Origin: CAYPIE01 sp964410665 | GTDB taxonomy: Bacteria; Planctomycetota; Planctomycetia; Gemmatales; Gemmataceae | NCBI GenBank assembly: GCA_964410665.1 | Contig: CAYPIE010000001.1 | Coordinates: forward strand, 62,001-126,000 | Direction of reading: 5' to 3' | Length of the DNA stretch: 64,000 bases | Part shown: in pieces, positions 53,327 to 61,619 of the stretch | How positions within the stretch are numbered: position 1 is the stretch's first letter | Layout of the letters: each line of letters starts with the position of its first letter | Made by a program: the position numbers and the translations under genes | The notes under the pieces: generated by a model | What the model saw: only the letters and a program-made list of their open reading frames with translations | What the model was told of the DNA's origin: nothing | The model's database searches: none

Positions 53327-54190
53327 TCAAGCCCGGCTTTTCGGACTCGATGGCACAAGGATCGATGCCTGATCTTCATCCGCGGTTAAGATCTGCACGC
53401 CCTCGTGGGTGATGGCAAGTGTGTGCTCGACGTGCACGCTTGGCAAGCCATCGCGGGTCACCACCGTCCAGTGATCGCTGAGCGTGAGGGTCTCGGGTCG
53501 ACCCATATTGACCATCGGTTCGACGGCGAGGACCAAGCCCGGTTCGAGGCGAAAATCCTGGCGTTGCCGTGGGTTGGCCGCGACAAAATTAGGCACCTGC
53601 GGATTTTCATGCATGGTACGGCCAATCCCATGGCCGACATACTGCGTCACCACGCTAAACCCGGCGGCTTCGGCATGGGCTTGCATCTGGCTGGCCACTT
53701 CATTCCAGCGTTGCTGGCGGTTCATCTCGGTGATGGCAATGTCCAGCACTTCTTCGGCCACTTTGAGTAGACGCAGGCGTTCCGGTCGAACCTCCCCAAC
53801 AGGAATGGTAATCGCCCGGTCGGCACACCAACCATTGAGTCGACACGCTGTGTCCACTTTGAGCAGATCACCATCACGAATGACGCGGGATCCTGGGATG
53901 CCGTGTACCACTTGTTCATTCACCGAAATGCAGGTGACCGCCGGGAAGGGGTGACGACTGCCTGCCGGGTAACCCTTGAACAACGGGGTCGCCCCATGGG
54001 CGTCGTACAAGGCCTCGACGGCTTGGTCCAGTTCGGCCGTTTGCACCCCGGGCTTGGCCAGCTCACGGCACTGGTGCAGAGCACGGGCAACAAGCTTGCC
54101 GGCTTCCCGCATCAAAGCAAGTTCACGGGCAGACTTGAGTTCGGGCGCGCGGGGGCTTCGGGATCGTAACACTCGGTTTTCTCGATTCAT
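53327..54190 (-). CDS. map: Type I methionine aminopeptidase
   Basis: 287 residues from ATG 54190. The metal ligands are in 'LLKVDTACRLNGWCADRAITIPVG' (Asp pair; the first Asp is in an unusual context since family members read DxG), 'GHGIGRTMHENPQVPNF' (His), 'LEPGLVLAVEPMV' (Glu) and 'VEHTLAITHEG' (Glu). It removes the initiator Met after deformylation. About 40 residues precede the catalytic core. It lies 1 nt after the adk stop. Confidence 0.93.
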   Translation of the reverse strand: MNRENRVLRSRSPRAPELKSARELALMREAGKLVARALHQCRELAKPGVQTAELDQAVEALYDAHGATPLFKGYPAGSRHPFPAVTCISVNEQVVHGIPGSRVIRDGDLLKVDTACRLNGWCADRAITIPVGEVRPERLRLLKVAEEVLDIAITEMNRQQRWNEVASQMQAHAEAAGFSVVTQYVGHGIGRTMHENPQVPNFVAANPRQRQDFRLEPGLVLAVEPMVNMGRPETLTLSDHWTVVTRDGLPSVHVEHTLAITHEGVQILTADEDQASILVPSSPKSRA

Positions 54191-54191
54191 G

Positions 54192-54902
54192 CTAGGTGGC
54201 TTCGGTCGAGGGCGAATCCTTCCCGGAAGAGTCCTCGCTGCCCTGGTGACCATTGCCCTGGATGGCTTGGACAATGTGGCGATAAATGGTTTCAACCGAA
54301 TTATAGGCCGATATCTCCTGCAGCAACCCCTTGGCACGATAGTAGTCTAGCAAACCTTGGGTTGAGGCTCGATATACACGTAAGCGACGGCGGATCGTCT
54401 CTTCACTGTCATCGGGGCGCTGCACAAGGGGTGAGCCACACAGATCACAAATGCCCACGACTCGGGGGGGGCGGGCCTGTAAATGGTAGCTTGTGCCACA
54501 ATCCGGATTGGGGCAAGAACGCCTTCCACTAATGCGACGAACCACTTCTTCATCGTCAATCACCAGATCGACGACCCGGTCTAGAGGTTCACCGAACTCA
54601 GTTAGTAACGCATCAAATGATTCGGCTTGGGGAAGGGTTCGTGGATACCCATCCAAGACAAATTGTTCGGGCCGATCCGGTCCACGGAACATCTCGGCGA
54701 TCAGGTCATTCACCAGTTGGTCGGGAACCAGCTCACCTCGATTGATCAGAGGTTTGGCCAGCTTTCCGATGGGGGTGCCGTGTTTGGCCGCATCCCGGAG
54801 GGCGACACCGGTACCGATGTAGCGTAGGCCCATCCGCTCGGTGAGCAACGCCGCTTGGGTTCCCTTGCCGCTCCCAGGAGGGCCTACCAAAACCAAACGC
54901 AT
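54192..54902 (-). CDS. adk: Adenylate kinase with zinc-type lid
   Basis: 236 residues from ATG 54902. 'RLVLVGPPGSGKGTQAALL' is the P-loop and 'FVLDGYPRTLPQAESFD' the NMP-binding region (usual DGFPR is DGYPR here). The lid holds four cysteines in 'CPNPDCGTSYH' and 'CDLCGSPL', the zinc-binding long-lid form. A ~20-residue Ser/Gly-rich tail follows the core. It lies between secY and map, as in most bacteria. Confidence 0.95.
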   Translation of the reverse strand: MRLVLVGPPGSGKGTQAALLTERMGLRYIGTGVALRDAAKHGTPIGKLAKPLINRGELVPDQLVNDLIAEMFRGPDRPEQFVLDGYPRTLPQAESFDALLTEFGEPLDRVVDLVIDDEEVVRRISGRRSCPNPDCGTSYHLQARPPRVVGICDLCGSPLVQRPDDSEETIRRRLRVYRASTQGLLDYYRAKGLLQEISAYNSVETIYRHIVQAIQGNGHQGSEDSSGKDSPSTEAT

Positions 54903-55021
54903 GGTGTGTCCGCAACGTCCATTGATCTCGACCACGGGAGTTACCTCCCATGGCTTATTATACGGGTGCCTTCGAGAAAGCGCAGGATTGTCACCAGCCA
55001 ATTCCCTCCGCGGCGCGGAAT

Positions 55022-55057
55022 AAAAGAACCCGCACCGGCCGGTTGGCTTAGGCGGGT
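55022..55057 (-). terminator. Possible weak terminator after secY
   Basis: On the minus strand acccgc/gcgggt (55057-55052 and 55033-55028) is followed by 'tcttttatt'. The stem is only 6 bp with a long loop that contains a self-complementary accggccggt. It lies 63 nt after the secY stop. Confidence 0.35.
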
Positions 55058-55119
55058 GGTCACCAGCCGTGGGTGAGTGGTTTGGTCCAGGCTGGCGACG
55101 CGGTCAAGCTCGCCGCACG

Positions 55120-56505
55120 CTACTCGTCGGTCAAGCCAGGATAACTACGCATAACGAGGTGGCTATTAATCTTTTGTACCAGATCCAAGGCGACACTGAT
55201 CACAATCAGCAGACCGGTACCGCCATAAAAGCTGGCGATGCGATAATCCACACCCATCTCAGAGCTAATCAAATTCGGGATAATCGCCACGATCGCCAGG
55301 AAAGCCGCACCCACATAGGTGATTCGCATCAGTACTCGCTCCAGGTACTGTGCGGTTTGTTTCCCAGGACGGTATCCCGGAATAAAGCTGCCATGATCTT
55401 TGAGGTTGCTGGCCACTTCGGCCGGCTTAAAAGTGATCGCCACCCAGAAATAGCAGAAAAAGTAAATCAAAACAATGTACATGACATTATAAGTATACCC
55501 TTGCCGCATAAACGCACCAGCGATGCTGCGGAGAGTTTCGGAGTTGAGGGCGTTGGCGAGAGGCCCTAGAACAAAGCTAGGCAGGATCAACAAGCTACTG
55601 GCAAAGATCACTGGCATCACGCCGGCCTGATTGACTCTTAAGGGTAAAAATTGTCGCGTACCACCGAACACTCGGCGACCGCGGACATGGCGGGCCGACT
55701 GGGTGGGGATGCGCCGCTGTCCCTTGGTGATCGCGACCACTCCGACGACCACGCTGATGAACAGAAAGACCAGGACTAGCAGTTTTTCAAAACTGACATC
55801 TCCGGTGCCCCCGCCACCAAGTGTCAGCACCGACGCCTTGAGGCCACCAGTCGTTGGATCAATCAAAAGCGATTGGGTAGCATCCGGTATCCGCGCGACA
55901 ATGCCCGCCATGATGATCAAGCTAATCCCGTTGCCAATACCATATTCATCGATCTGTTCGCCCAACCACATCAAAAAGATCGTCCCCGCGGTCATGGTAA
56001 GTATCGCGGCAAAGCCGAACAGATAGAAGTTGAACCCCGCCTGGGTCACCCCTGGCACTGCAAGTTCCAACCCCCCCGAATTTTCTGGAGCCATCAAGAA
56101 TCGGACCAGGAAGAAAGACTGCAAAGCGCAGATGGGTACGGTAGCCATGCGGGTATACTGATTAATCTTTTTCCGCCCCGATTCTCCTTCTTTCTGGAGG
56201 CGTTCCAGAGGAGGATAGACGCTGGCAAGCAATTGGAAGATAATCGATGCCGAGATGTACGGCATGATGCCAAGTGCAAAGATACATGCCTGACTAAGGT
56301 TGCCACCGGAAAACAAAGAGACAAAACCCAGTAACTGGCCGATCCCTTCCTGGGTGGCCGCCTGCATTTTCTGTTCCAGCTGCGTCTGGTCGATCATGGG
56401 CAGCGGGATGTAATAGCCGATGCGATACACGGCCAAGATGAAGACCGTAAACAGAATCTTACGGCGTAATTCGGGAATCCGAAAGATGGTGATAAGGGTA
56501 TTCAT
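55120..56505 (-). CDS. secY: Preprotein translocase subunit SecY
   Basis: 461 residues with about ten membrane helices. 'IFRIPELRRKILFTVFILAVYRIGYYIPLP' is the conserved start, 'ALGIMPYISASIIFQLLASVYPPLERLQKEGESGRKKINQYTR' the signature, and 'VNQAGVMPVIFASSLLILPS' and 'FKPAEVASNLKDHGSFIPGYRPGKQT' later blocks. SecY forms the pore for exported proteins, which this genome encodes in quantity. It follows rplO. Confidence 0.97.
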   Translation of the reverse strand: MNTLITIFRIPELRRKILFTVFILAVYRIGYYIPLPMIDQTQLEQKMQAATQEGIGQLLGFVSLFSGGNLSQACIFALGIMPYISASIIFQLLASVYPPLERLQKEGESGRKKINQYTRMATVPICALQSFFLVRFLMAPENSGGLELAVPGVTQAGFNFYLFGFAAILTMTAGTIFLMWLGEQIDEYGIGNGISLIIMAGIVARIPDATQSLLIDPTTGGLKASVLTLGGGGTGDVSFEKLLVLVFLFISVVVGVVAITKGQRRIPTQSARHVRGRRVFGGTRQFLPLRVNQAGVMPVIFASSLLILPSFVLGPLANALNSETLRSIAGAFMRQGYTYNVMYIVLIYFFCYFWVAITFKPAEVASNLKDHGSFIPGYRPGKQTAQYLERVLMRITYVGAAFLAIVAIIPNLISSEMGVDYRIASFYGGTGLLIVISVALDLVQKINSHLVMRSYPGLTDE

Positions 56506-56662
56506 CGAACTCCTCGTGGAGGCGGGGCATCCAGCCTAAACAGCGGGTCAGCACGCTGGGAAGCAGTGGAACGGAATTTTCGCCACGGTGCAAGTCGACC
56601 AACCCGGCCGCGGCGCAGTAGGTGATCCCCGCGGGGGCGATGCCGAGGGGGCGATAGCGGGC

Positions 56663-57178
56663 TTAGGACGCCGCGTCCGACTGCGAATCACGTGGTTTCA
56701 TTGGATTGCGTATGGGCTTTTTCGGCGAGGGAATGACTTCCGCGACGCCACCGGCGGCTTCAATCTTCGCTCGGGCCTGCTTCGAGATGTGATGGGCCCG
56801 GATGATCAGCTTCTTGGTCAACTCGCCATAACCTAACACACGCACTCCATCGGTCGGCTTCTTGGCCAGTCCGACGTGCTTAAGCTTCTCGGGAGTCACG
56901 ACATCGCCATCCGCAAACGCATGGTGAATATCGCCAACATTGACCACCAAGAACTGCCGAGCAAAGCGGGCGTTGCTGAAACCCCGCTTGGGGAAGCGAC
57001 GGAACAGCGGGGTTTGTCCCCCCTCGAAGAGCGGGCCCGGTAAATTTGCTCCAGCACTGGAGTACTGACCCTTGTGCCCACGGGTAGCCGTCTTACCCGT
57101 GCCACTGCCCACGCCACGACCGACGCGCTTCTTTTTCTTTCGCTTCGTGACGCCGTGATGTAATTCCGTCAAGTCCAT
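56663..57178 (-). CDS. rplO: 50S ribosomal protein L15
   Basis: 171 residues. 'KRKKKKRVGRGVGSGTGKTATRGHKGQYSS' and 'FEGGQTPLFRRFPKRGFSN' are the L15 signatures, with the globular part 'KIEAAGGVAEVI' near the end. The last ~20 residues are basic and then acidic, longer than usual. Its ATG overlaps the rpsE stop as TAATG; rpmD (L30), usually between them, is absent. Confidence 0.95.
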   Translation of the reverse strand: MDLTELHHGVTKRKKKKRVGRGVGSGTGKTATRGHKGQYSSAGANLPGPLFEGGQTPLFRRFPKRGFSNARFARQFLVVNVGDIHHAFADGDVVTPEKLKHVGLAKKPTDGVRVLGYGELTKKLIIRAHHISKQARAKIEAAGGVAEVIPSPKKPIRNPMKPRDSQSDAAS

Positions 57179-57684
57179 TAGATTTTCACCCCGCGCAGGC
57201 GTTCGACTTCTTCTCGGGTCCGCAGCTGTTGGAGACCGCGGATGGTGGCTTTGACGAGGTTCAGGGGGTTCGTACTCCCATGGACCTTGGTCAGGATGTT
57301 ACTGATACCGCACGCCTGGAGGACTTCGCGCACTCCAGGGCCCGCCTTCACCCCGGTGCCGGGCCCAGCCGGGATGAGCACCACCCGGCTGGCACCGTAG
57401 CGTCCGACGATGCGATGGGGGATGGTCTCACCTCGTACGGAAATCTTCCGCGAGCGTTTCATCGCATTGTGGCCGTCTTTTAGTGCTTTTTCCACAGCAG
57501 GGGGCACTTCATTCGCCTTGCCATAGCCACATTGCACCTTGCCCTGCTTATCGCCGACGACCACCAAGGCGTTAAAACTGAACCTTCGTCCACCCTTAAC
57601 AGTCGACGAACAGCGGCGAATCTTCACAACAAAGTCGACCGTGTTTTCTTGTTGACGACTGTCGCGATCTCGATCCTTGGCCAT
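57178..57684 (-). CDS. rpsE: 30S ribosomal protein S5
   Basis: 168 residues from ATG 57684. 'VVKIRRCSSTVKGGRRFSFNALVVVGDKQGKVQCGYGKANEVPPAVEKA' and 'VVLIPAGPGTGVKAGPGVREVLQACGI' are the S5 double-stranded RNA-binding and C-terminal domains. It takes part in decoding accuracy. It is coupled to rplO by a 1-nt overlap. Confidence 0.96.
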   Translation of the reverse strand: MAKDRDRDSRQQENTVDFVVKIRRCSSTVKGGRRFSFNALVVVGDKQGKVQCGYGKANEVPPAVEKALKDGHNAMKRSRKISVRGETIPHRIVGRYGASRVVLIPAGPGTGVKAGPGVREVLQACGISNILTKVHGSTNPLNLVKATIRGLQQLRTREEVERLRGVKI

Positions 57685-57847
57685 AACCTCATCCGCTCGC
57701 GAGGAGCTCCCTGAAACTTGGTTAAAACGACATATTCGTGCGTTCGACCTGATTCGCCTCGGAGGCAACCCACCGGGGCTGTCGACCCATGATTGTTAGC
57801 ATGCCACCATTCTCAGCGAGCTGCCAAGCCTACTCAGACAAGTCAAC

Positions 57848-58216
57848 TCAAAATTGCAGTCCACCCTCTCTCGCAGCATCGGCCAGTGCCTTGACACGCC
57901 CATGGAATTTGTAGCTGCCACGGTCAAAGGCGACCTTCTCGATCCCTTTGGCCTTGGCTTGTTCGGCCAGCAAACTCCCGATGGTCTCAGCTGCTTTGAT
58001 ATTGCCTCCATATGGAATCTTCTCGGCCATGGCTTTCCCGAGCGTTCCGGCCGCGACCAGGGTGATTCCACGAATATCATCAATAATCTGAGCATAAATG
58101 TGTTTCGAACTGCGAAACACACTGAGGCGGGGACGTTCGGCAGTGCCAATAATCGTGCGCCGAACGCGATGGCGTCGGCGTACTCGTCGTGCTTGAATTT
58201 GCTGTTGCTTTTGCAT
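57848..58216 (-). CDS. rplR: 50S ribosomal protein L18
   Basis: 122 residues from ATG 58216. 'RRHRVRRTIIGTAERPRLSVFRSSKHIYAQIIDDIRGITLVAAGT' and 'GIEKVAFDRGSYKFHGRVKALADAAREGGLQF' are diagnostic. L18 binds 5S rRNA. Length is normal for bacteria. The spacer to rpsE is 163 nt, long for this operon. Confidence 0.96.
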   Translation of the reverse strand: MQKQQQIQARRVRRRHRVRRTIIGTAERPRLSVFRSSKHIYAQIIDDIRGITLVAAGTLGKAMAEKIPYGGNIKAAETIGSLLAEQAKAKGIEKVAFDRGSYKFHGRVKALADAAREGGLQF

Positions 58217-58264
58217 GGTTGCTGGCTCGTCATCAGAATCCAGGCCGGCCATTGCCAGCCTAAA

Positions 58265-58816
58265 TTACTTCTTGAACGCCTTCCCTTCCTTGCGCCGTAC
58301 CGTTTCTTCGAGATAACGAATTCCTTTCCCTTGGTAAGGTTCCGGTTTTCGCGCGGCCCGAATGTTGGCAGCGAACTGGCCGACTTTTTGTTTGTCCATC
58401 CCCTTGACGGTGATATTCACACCGTCTTTGTCCACCTCGACCGTCACCCCTTCTGGAGGCGTGAGTCGAATCTGATTGGCGTAGCCCAGGGACAAGACGA
58501 TGGTCTTGCCATCCAGTCGGCCATTAAAGCCTAGACCTTCAATCTTCAACTTTCGCTCGAATCCTTTGGTAATCCCCTCGATCATATTGGCGATCAGCGT
58601 GCGGGTTAGACCATGAAGCGAACGATTCAATCGCTCATCATTGGGTCGGCTCACACGGATTTGTTTCGCAGTCTCATCAATCTCAACGTTCATGTTCGGG
58701 TGGGGAGCGAATGACAATTCTGCTCCTTTGCCCCCCTGAACGGAGATAACTCCATCGGTGAACTGCACTTTGATCCCGGAGGGAATTGCGATCGCTTGTT
58801 GGCCAATCCGAGACAT
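58265..58816 (-). CDS. rplF: 50S ribosomal protein L6
   Basis: 183 residues. 'SRIGQQAIAIPSGIKVQFTDGVISVQGGKGAEL' and the C-terminal 'RKPEPYQGKGIRYLEETVRRKEGKAFKK' are L6 signatures. It contacts the sarcin-ricin loop region where GTPase factors bind. It lies 48 nt ahead of rplR. Confidence 0.97.
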   Translation of the reverse strand: MSRIGQQAIAIPSGIKVQFTDGVISVQGGKGAELSFAPHPNMNVEIDETAKQIRVSRPNDERLNRSLHGLTRTLIANMIEGITKGFERKLKIEGLGFNGRLDGKTIVLSLGYANQIRLTPPEGVTVEVDKDGVNITVKGMDKQKVGQFAANIRAARKPEPYQGKGIRYLEETVRRKEGKAFKK

Positions 58817-58915
58817 CCGTCAACCCACCTTAACAGGACACGTGCTCCACTTGCCGACTTGCCCAAGATTCTGTCGGCCCCATGGCCATGGCGGCAACCA
58901 TGCGGATCATTGTGG

Positions 58916-59365
58916 CTACCATACGGTACAGATAATTTCGCCACCAACTCCAAGTTCTCGAGCTTTCCGATCGCTTAGAACGCCACGACTAGTACTGACC
59001 ACCGCAATACCAAGGCCATCCAGGACACGCGGCAAGCGATTACAGGGACGATAGAGGCGACGTCCTGGTTTGCTGGCTCGGTCGATCTGCCGGATGACCT
59101 TTTCCCCTTCCGCGCTGTATTTCAAAAAGACACGTAAGATCGGTTTCTTCGCCGCCTTCACATCTTCGACGGATTGAAACTCCTCGTAGCCGGACTCGTC
59201 CTTGACGTAGGTGCCGACCTGGTAGTCCAGGATAAACCCTTCTGCCTTGAGCACTTGGGCAATGGCTACCTTGAGTTTCGAGGCCGCTAATTCCACCGCA
59301 GGTCGCTCGATCGCGTTGGCATTGCGAATGCGTGTCAGCATGTCCGCGACCGGGTCGGTCATCAT
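58916..59365 (-). CDS. rpsH: 30S ribosomal protein S8 with internal insertion
   Basis: 149 residues from ATG 59365, against about 130 in E. coli. 'DPVADMLTRIRNANAIERPAVELAASKLKVAIAQVLKAEGFI' and the C-terminal 'GLGIAVVSTSRGVLSDRKARELGVGGEIICTVW' are standard. About 18-20 extra residues fall near residue 65 ('GYEEFQSVEDVKAAKKP'), between beta strands of the N-terminal domain. S8 binds the central domain of 16S rRNA and represses the spc operon in E. coli. Confidence 0.95.
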   Translation of the reverse strand: MMTDPVADMLTRIRNANAIERPAVELAASKLKVAIAQVLKAEGFILDYQVGTYVKDESGYEEFQSVEDVKAAKKPILRVFLKYSAEGEKVIRQIDRASKPGRRLYRPCNRLPRVLDGLGIAVVSTSRGVLSDRKARELGVGGEIICTVW

Positions 59366-59416
59366 GGTACAAGGTACTCCTACACGAATGTCGTAACACT
59401 GCTGGACCAATCCAGC

Positions 59417-59653
59417 TTACCAACTTGCTTTGCGGACACCAGGAATTAGGCCATCGCTGGCCAGATTACGAAAACAGATGCGACAAATGCCAAACTTTCG
59501 ATAAACTGCCCGTGGTCGGCCACATAGGCGACAGCGACGAGTGATCCGAATCAGATCACGCCGTCGGAGTTTGGAATTCTCCGGGCTCTTGCGGTATTCT
59601 TCAATGGCCTTGAGATCACGGGCCAGCTCGACCATTTTCGCATTGGTCGCCAT
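59417..59653 (-). CDS. rpsN: 30S ribosomal protein S14 (zinc-binding, extended N-terminus)
   Basis: 78 residues. The zinc-type C-terminus is clear: 'CRLCGRPRAVYRKFGICRICFRN' and 'IPGVRKASW'. Classical zinc S14 has 61 residues; this has an extra ~17-residue helical N-terminus ('KMVELARDLKAIEEYRKSPEN') closer to the start of the long, zinc-free form. It is an intermediate architecture. Confidence 0.94.
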   Translation of the reverse strand: MATNAKMVELARDLKAIEEYRKSPENSKLRRRDLIRITRRCRLCGRPRAVYRKFGICRICFRNLASDGLIPGVRKASW

Positions 59654-59761
59654 GACGGTTCAGTTCCTCAGTTACGATCGGCAACAGACAGTTTCAACTC
59701 ACATTGGTCGATGGCTCGTTTGCAGCAGCCGCCGCTGCAACCTCGAGCATGCGTGGTTTGG

Positions 59762-60304
59762 TCAACTTTCCCGGAACGGGATCCCAAACAGTTTCAGCAG
59801 TTCGCGAGCCTCATCATCATTCCGGGTGGTGGTGACGAAAGTGATATCCATCCCTTGCGTAAAGGTCACCCGGTCAGGATCAATCTCAGGGAAGATCAGC
59901 TGTTCGGTCACACCCATACTGTAGTTGCCGTTCCCATCAAAACTCTTCGGATTGAGACCCCGGAAGTCTCGTATCCGCGGCAGGGCAGTGACAATCAAGC
60001 GGTCCAGAAACTCATACATGCGTTTGCCACGAAGCGTCACTCGGCAACCGATCTCATAGCCTCTACGCAGGCGGAAGCTACTGATCGCTCTTTTGGCCCG
60101 AGTAATCTGAGGTCGCTGCCCAGTGATCTGGCCGAGATGCTCAGACGCCTGTTCGATGCGGTTTTTGTCCTGCAATGCCTTGCCAATACCCATGTTAATG
60201 ACAATCTTTTCGAGCTTGGGTAGGCTCAGCCGGTTCTTACGGCCAAACTTCTCCGCCAAAGCTGGCAGAATTTGTCCGGTATACGACTCGAATAAGCGTG
60301 CCAT
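59762..60304 (-). CDS. rplE: 50S ribosomal protein L5
   Basis: 180 residues. 'LPKLEKIVINMGIGKALQDKNRIEQASEHLGQITGQRPQITRAKRAISSF' and 'FPEIDPDRVTFTQGMDITFVTTTRNDDEARELL' are the L5 signatures. It binds 5S rRNA and touches the P-site tRNA. The start lies 1 nt after the rplN stop, leaving no room for rplX (L24). Confidence 0.97.
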   Translation of the reverse strand: MARLFESYTGQILPALAEKFGRKNRLSLPKLEKIVINMGIGKALQDKNRIEQASEHLGQITGQRPQITRAKRAISSFRLRRGYEIGCRVTLRGKRMYEFLDRLIVTALPRIRDFRGLNPKSFDGNGNYSMGVTEQLIFPEIDPDRVTFTQGMDITFVTTTRNDDEARELLKLFGIPFRES

Positions 60305-60305
60305 C

Positions 60306-60671
60306 TCAGACTACCTCCGCCGCCAGGCTGATAATCTTATTAAACCGAGCACGTAATTCCCGAGCGACCGCCCCAAAGATGCGTGTGCCGCGTGGGTTCA
60401 TGTCGTTGTCGATGATCACCATGGCATTGCGATCAAAGCGGACGTAGCTGCCATCCTCTCGGCGAGTCGCCCGCTTGGAGCGGACGATCACACCCTTGAC
60501 GACCTGGCCGGGCTTCACATCACCACCCGGGATGGCCTTCTTGACGCTGGCGACGATCACATCGCCCAAAAACGCATAACGTCGGCGGCTGCCTCCGAGC
60601 ACTTTGATACACATGCACTCTTTGGCGCCGGTGTTGTCCGCAACATCGAGATACGAATACATCTGGATCAT
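60306..60671 (-). CDS. rplN: 50S ribosomal protein L14
   Basis: 121 residues. 'MIQMYSYLDVADNTGAKECMCIKVLGGSRRRYAFLGD' and 'FDRNAMVIIDNDMNPRGTRIFGAVARELR' are the L14 signatures. It forms part of the intersubunit bridge near L19. Length is standard, so it carries no fused L24. It is followed immediately by rplE. Confidence 0.97.
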   Translation of the reverse strand: MIQMYSYLDVADNTGAKECMCIKVLGGSRRRYAFLGDVIVASVKKAIPGGDVKPGQVVKGVIVRSKRATRREDGSYVRFDRNAMVIIDNDMNPRGTRIFGAVARELRARFNKIISLAAEVV

Positions 60672-60760
60672 AGACTGCCTCGGCCATCTTCCCGCTGCTG
60701 TGCACCTGGGAGGAAATCAATATCTGCGGACGGCAAACCCGACGGTTCTAAAGCAAAGTT

Positions 60761-60786
60761 TCAGCATGACGTCTCAGCATGACGTC
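60761..60786. repeat. 13-bp tandem duplication in the rpsQ-rplN spacer
   Basis: tcagcatgacgtc is repeated exactly, 60761-60773 and 60774-60786. It lies in the 136-bp spacer between rpsQ and rplN and does not affect a coding region. Confidence 0.9.
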
Positions 60787-60807
60787 TCAGGACGATACGG
60801 TGCGGCA

Positions 60808-61263
60808 TTAGCTCTCGGTTTCACTGGTCGTAGCAGTGGCTTGCGGATCCGGATCGTTCAGAGTGTTGACACGATCGCTGGACGCTGCCGCATCCGTGGC
60901 AGCAGCGGTTTCTGCCTGGGCTTGGGCCAGTCGACTGGCCTCCTCGCGTAAAGCGCGGCTGGTCCCAGCATCGTCACCGCGGCCACCGGGAGCACGCTGC
61001 AGGACCCGGATCAGTCGCCATGCTTTCAGTTTGGAGAAATGCCGAGCCTCGGCGATCTCGACCGTATCGCCGCGACTCGAGTCGTTATTTTCGTCGTGGA
61101 CATAGCACACCGTTCGACGCTTGATGTACTTGCCATAGCGGGGATGCTTGACCAGACGAGAAATCTCGACCCGTCGTGTCTTATTCATCTTATCCCGAGT
61201 GACCACGCCAATAAGGACGCGTCGATTACCACGTTTCTCTGTCGTTTTCTTCTTGGCCGTCAC
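60808..61263 (-). CDS. rpsQ: 30S ribosomal protein S17 with long C-terminal tail
   Basis: 151 residues; usual length is about 85-110. The core 'RVLIGVVTRDKMNKTRRVEISRLVKHPRYGKYIKRRTVCYVHDENNDSSRGDTVEIAEARHFSKLKAWRLIRVL' is standard S17 up to about residue 90. The remaining ~60 residues are Ala/Glu/Thr-rich and low in complexity. The GTG start overlaps the rpmC stop as GTGA. Confidence 0.94.
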   Translation of the reverse strand: MTAKKKTTEKRGNRRVLIGVVTRDKMNKTRRVEISRLVKHPRYGKYIKRRTVCYVHDENNDSSRGDTVEIAEARHFSKLKAWRLIRVLQRAPGGRGDDAGTSRALREEASRLAQAQAETAAATDAAASSDRVNTLNDPDPQATATTSETES

Positions 61264-61505
61264 GCTTTCGTTCCTCCAGCCGCGTCATTTTCCTCGGTCG
61301 AGGCTGCGACCTCGACAGCAAGCTCGCGCTCACGTTGAATCGTCCGAATACGGGCAATCTCTCGGCGCGCCTTGCGAATCTCACTCGGTGTTTCCAGACG
61401 GTCGGTCGCTGACTGGAAACGCAGGTGGAACAAGTTCTTTTCCAGTTCGCGCAGCGACAGCTGCAATTCTTCATCGCTTAGGTGGCGATACTCGGCTGCC
61501 TTCAT
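61260..61505 (-). CDS. rpmC: 50S ribosomal protein L29
   Basis: 81 residues from ATG 61505 (a GTG lies 3 nt upstream). 'RHLSDEELQLSLRELEKNLFHLRFQSATDRLETPSEIRKARREIARIRTIQRER' is the L29 helical hairpin. The last ~15 residues are an added acidic tail. L29 borders the tunnel exit. It is coupled to rpsQ by a 4-nt overlap. Confidence 0.95.
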   Translation of the reverse strand: MKAAEYRHLSDEELQLSLRELEKNLFHLRFQSATDRLETPSEIRKARREIARIRTIQRERELAVEVAASTEENDAAGGTKA

Positions 61506-61619
61506 CACTCGCTGCCCTTACATTTCCGCGCTGATTGACTTTTCCCGCTCGTACTTGACCATGAGCCCGTCACTGCCCAACTGACTCCACAATGGGCAGA
61601 TCACGACCAGGCTTCTGAC

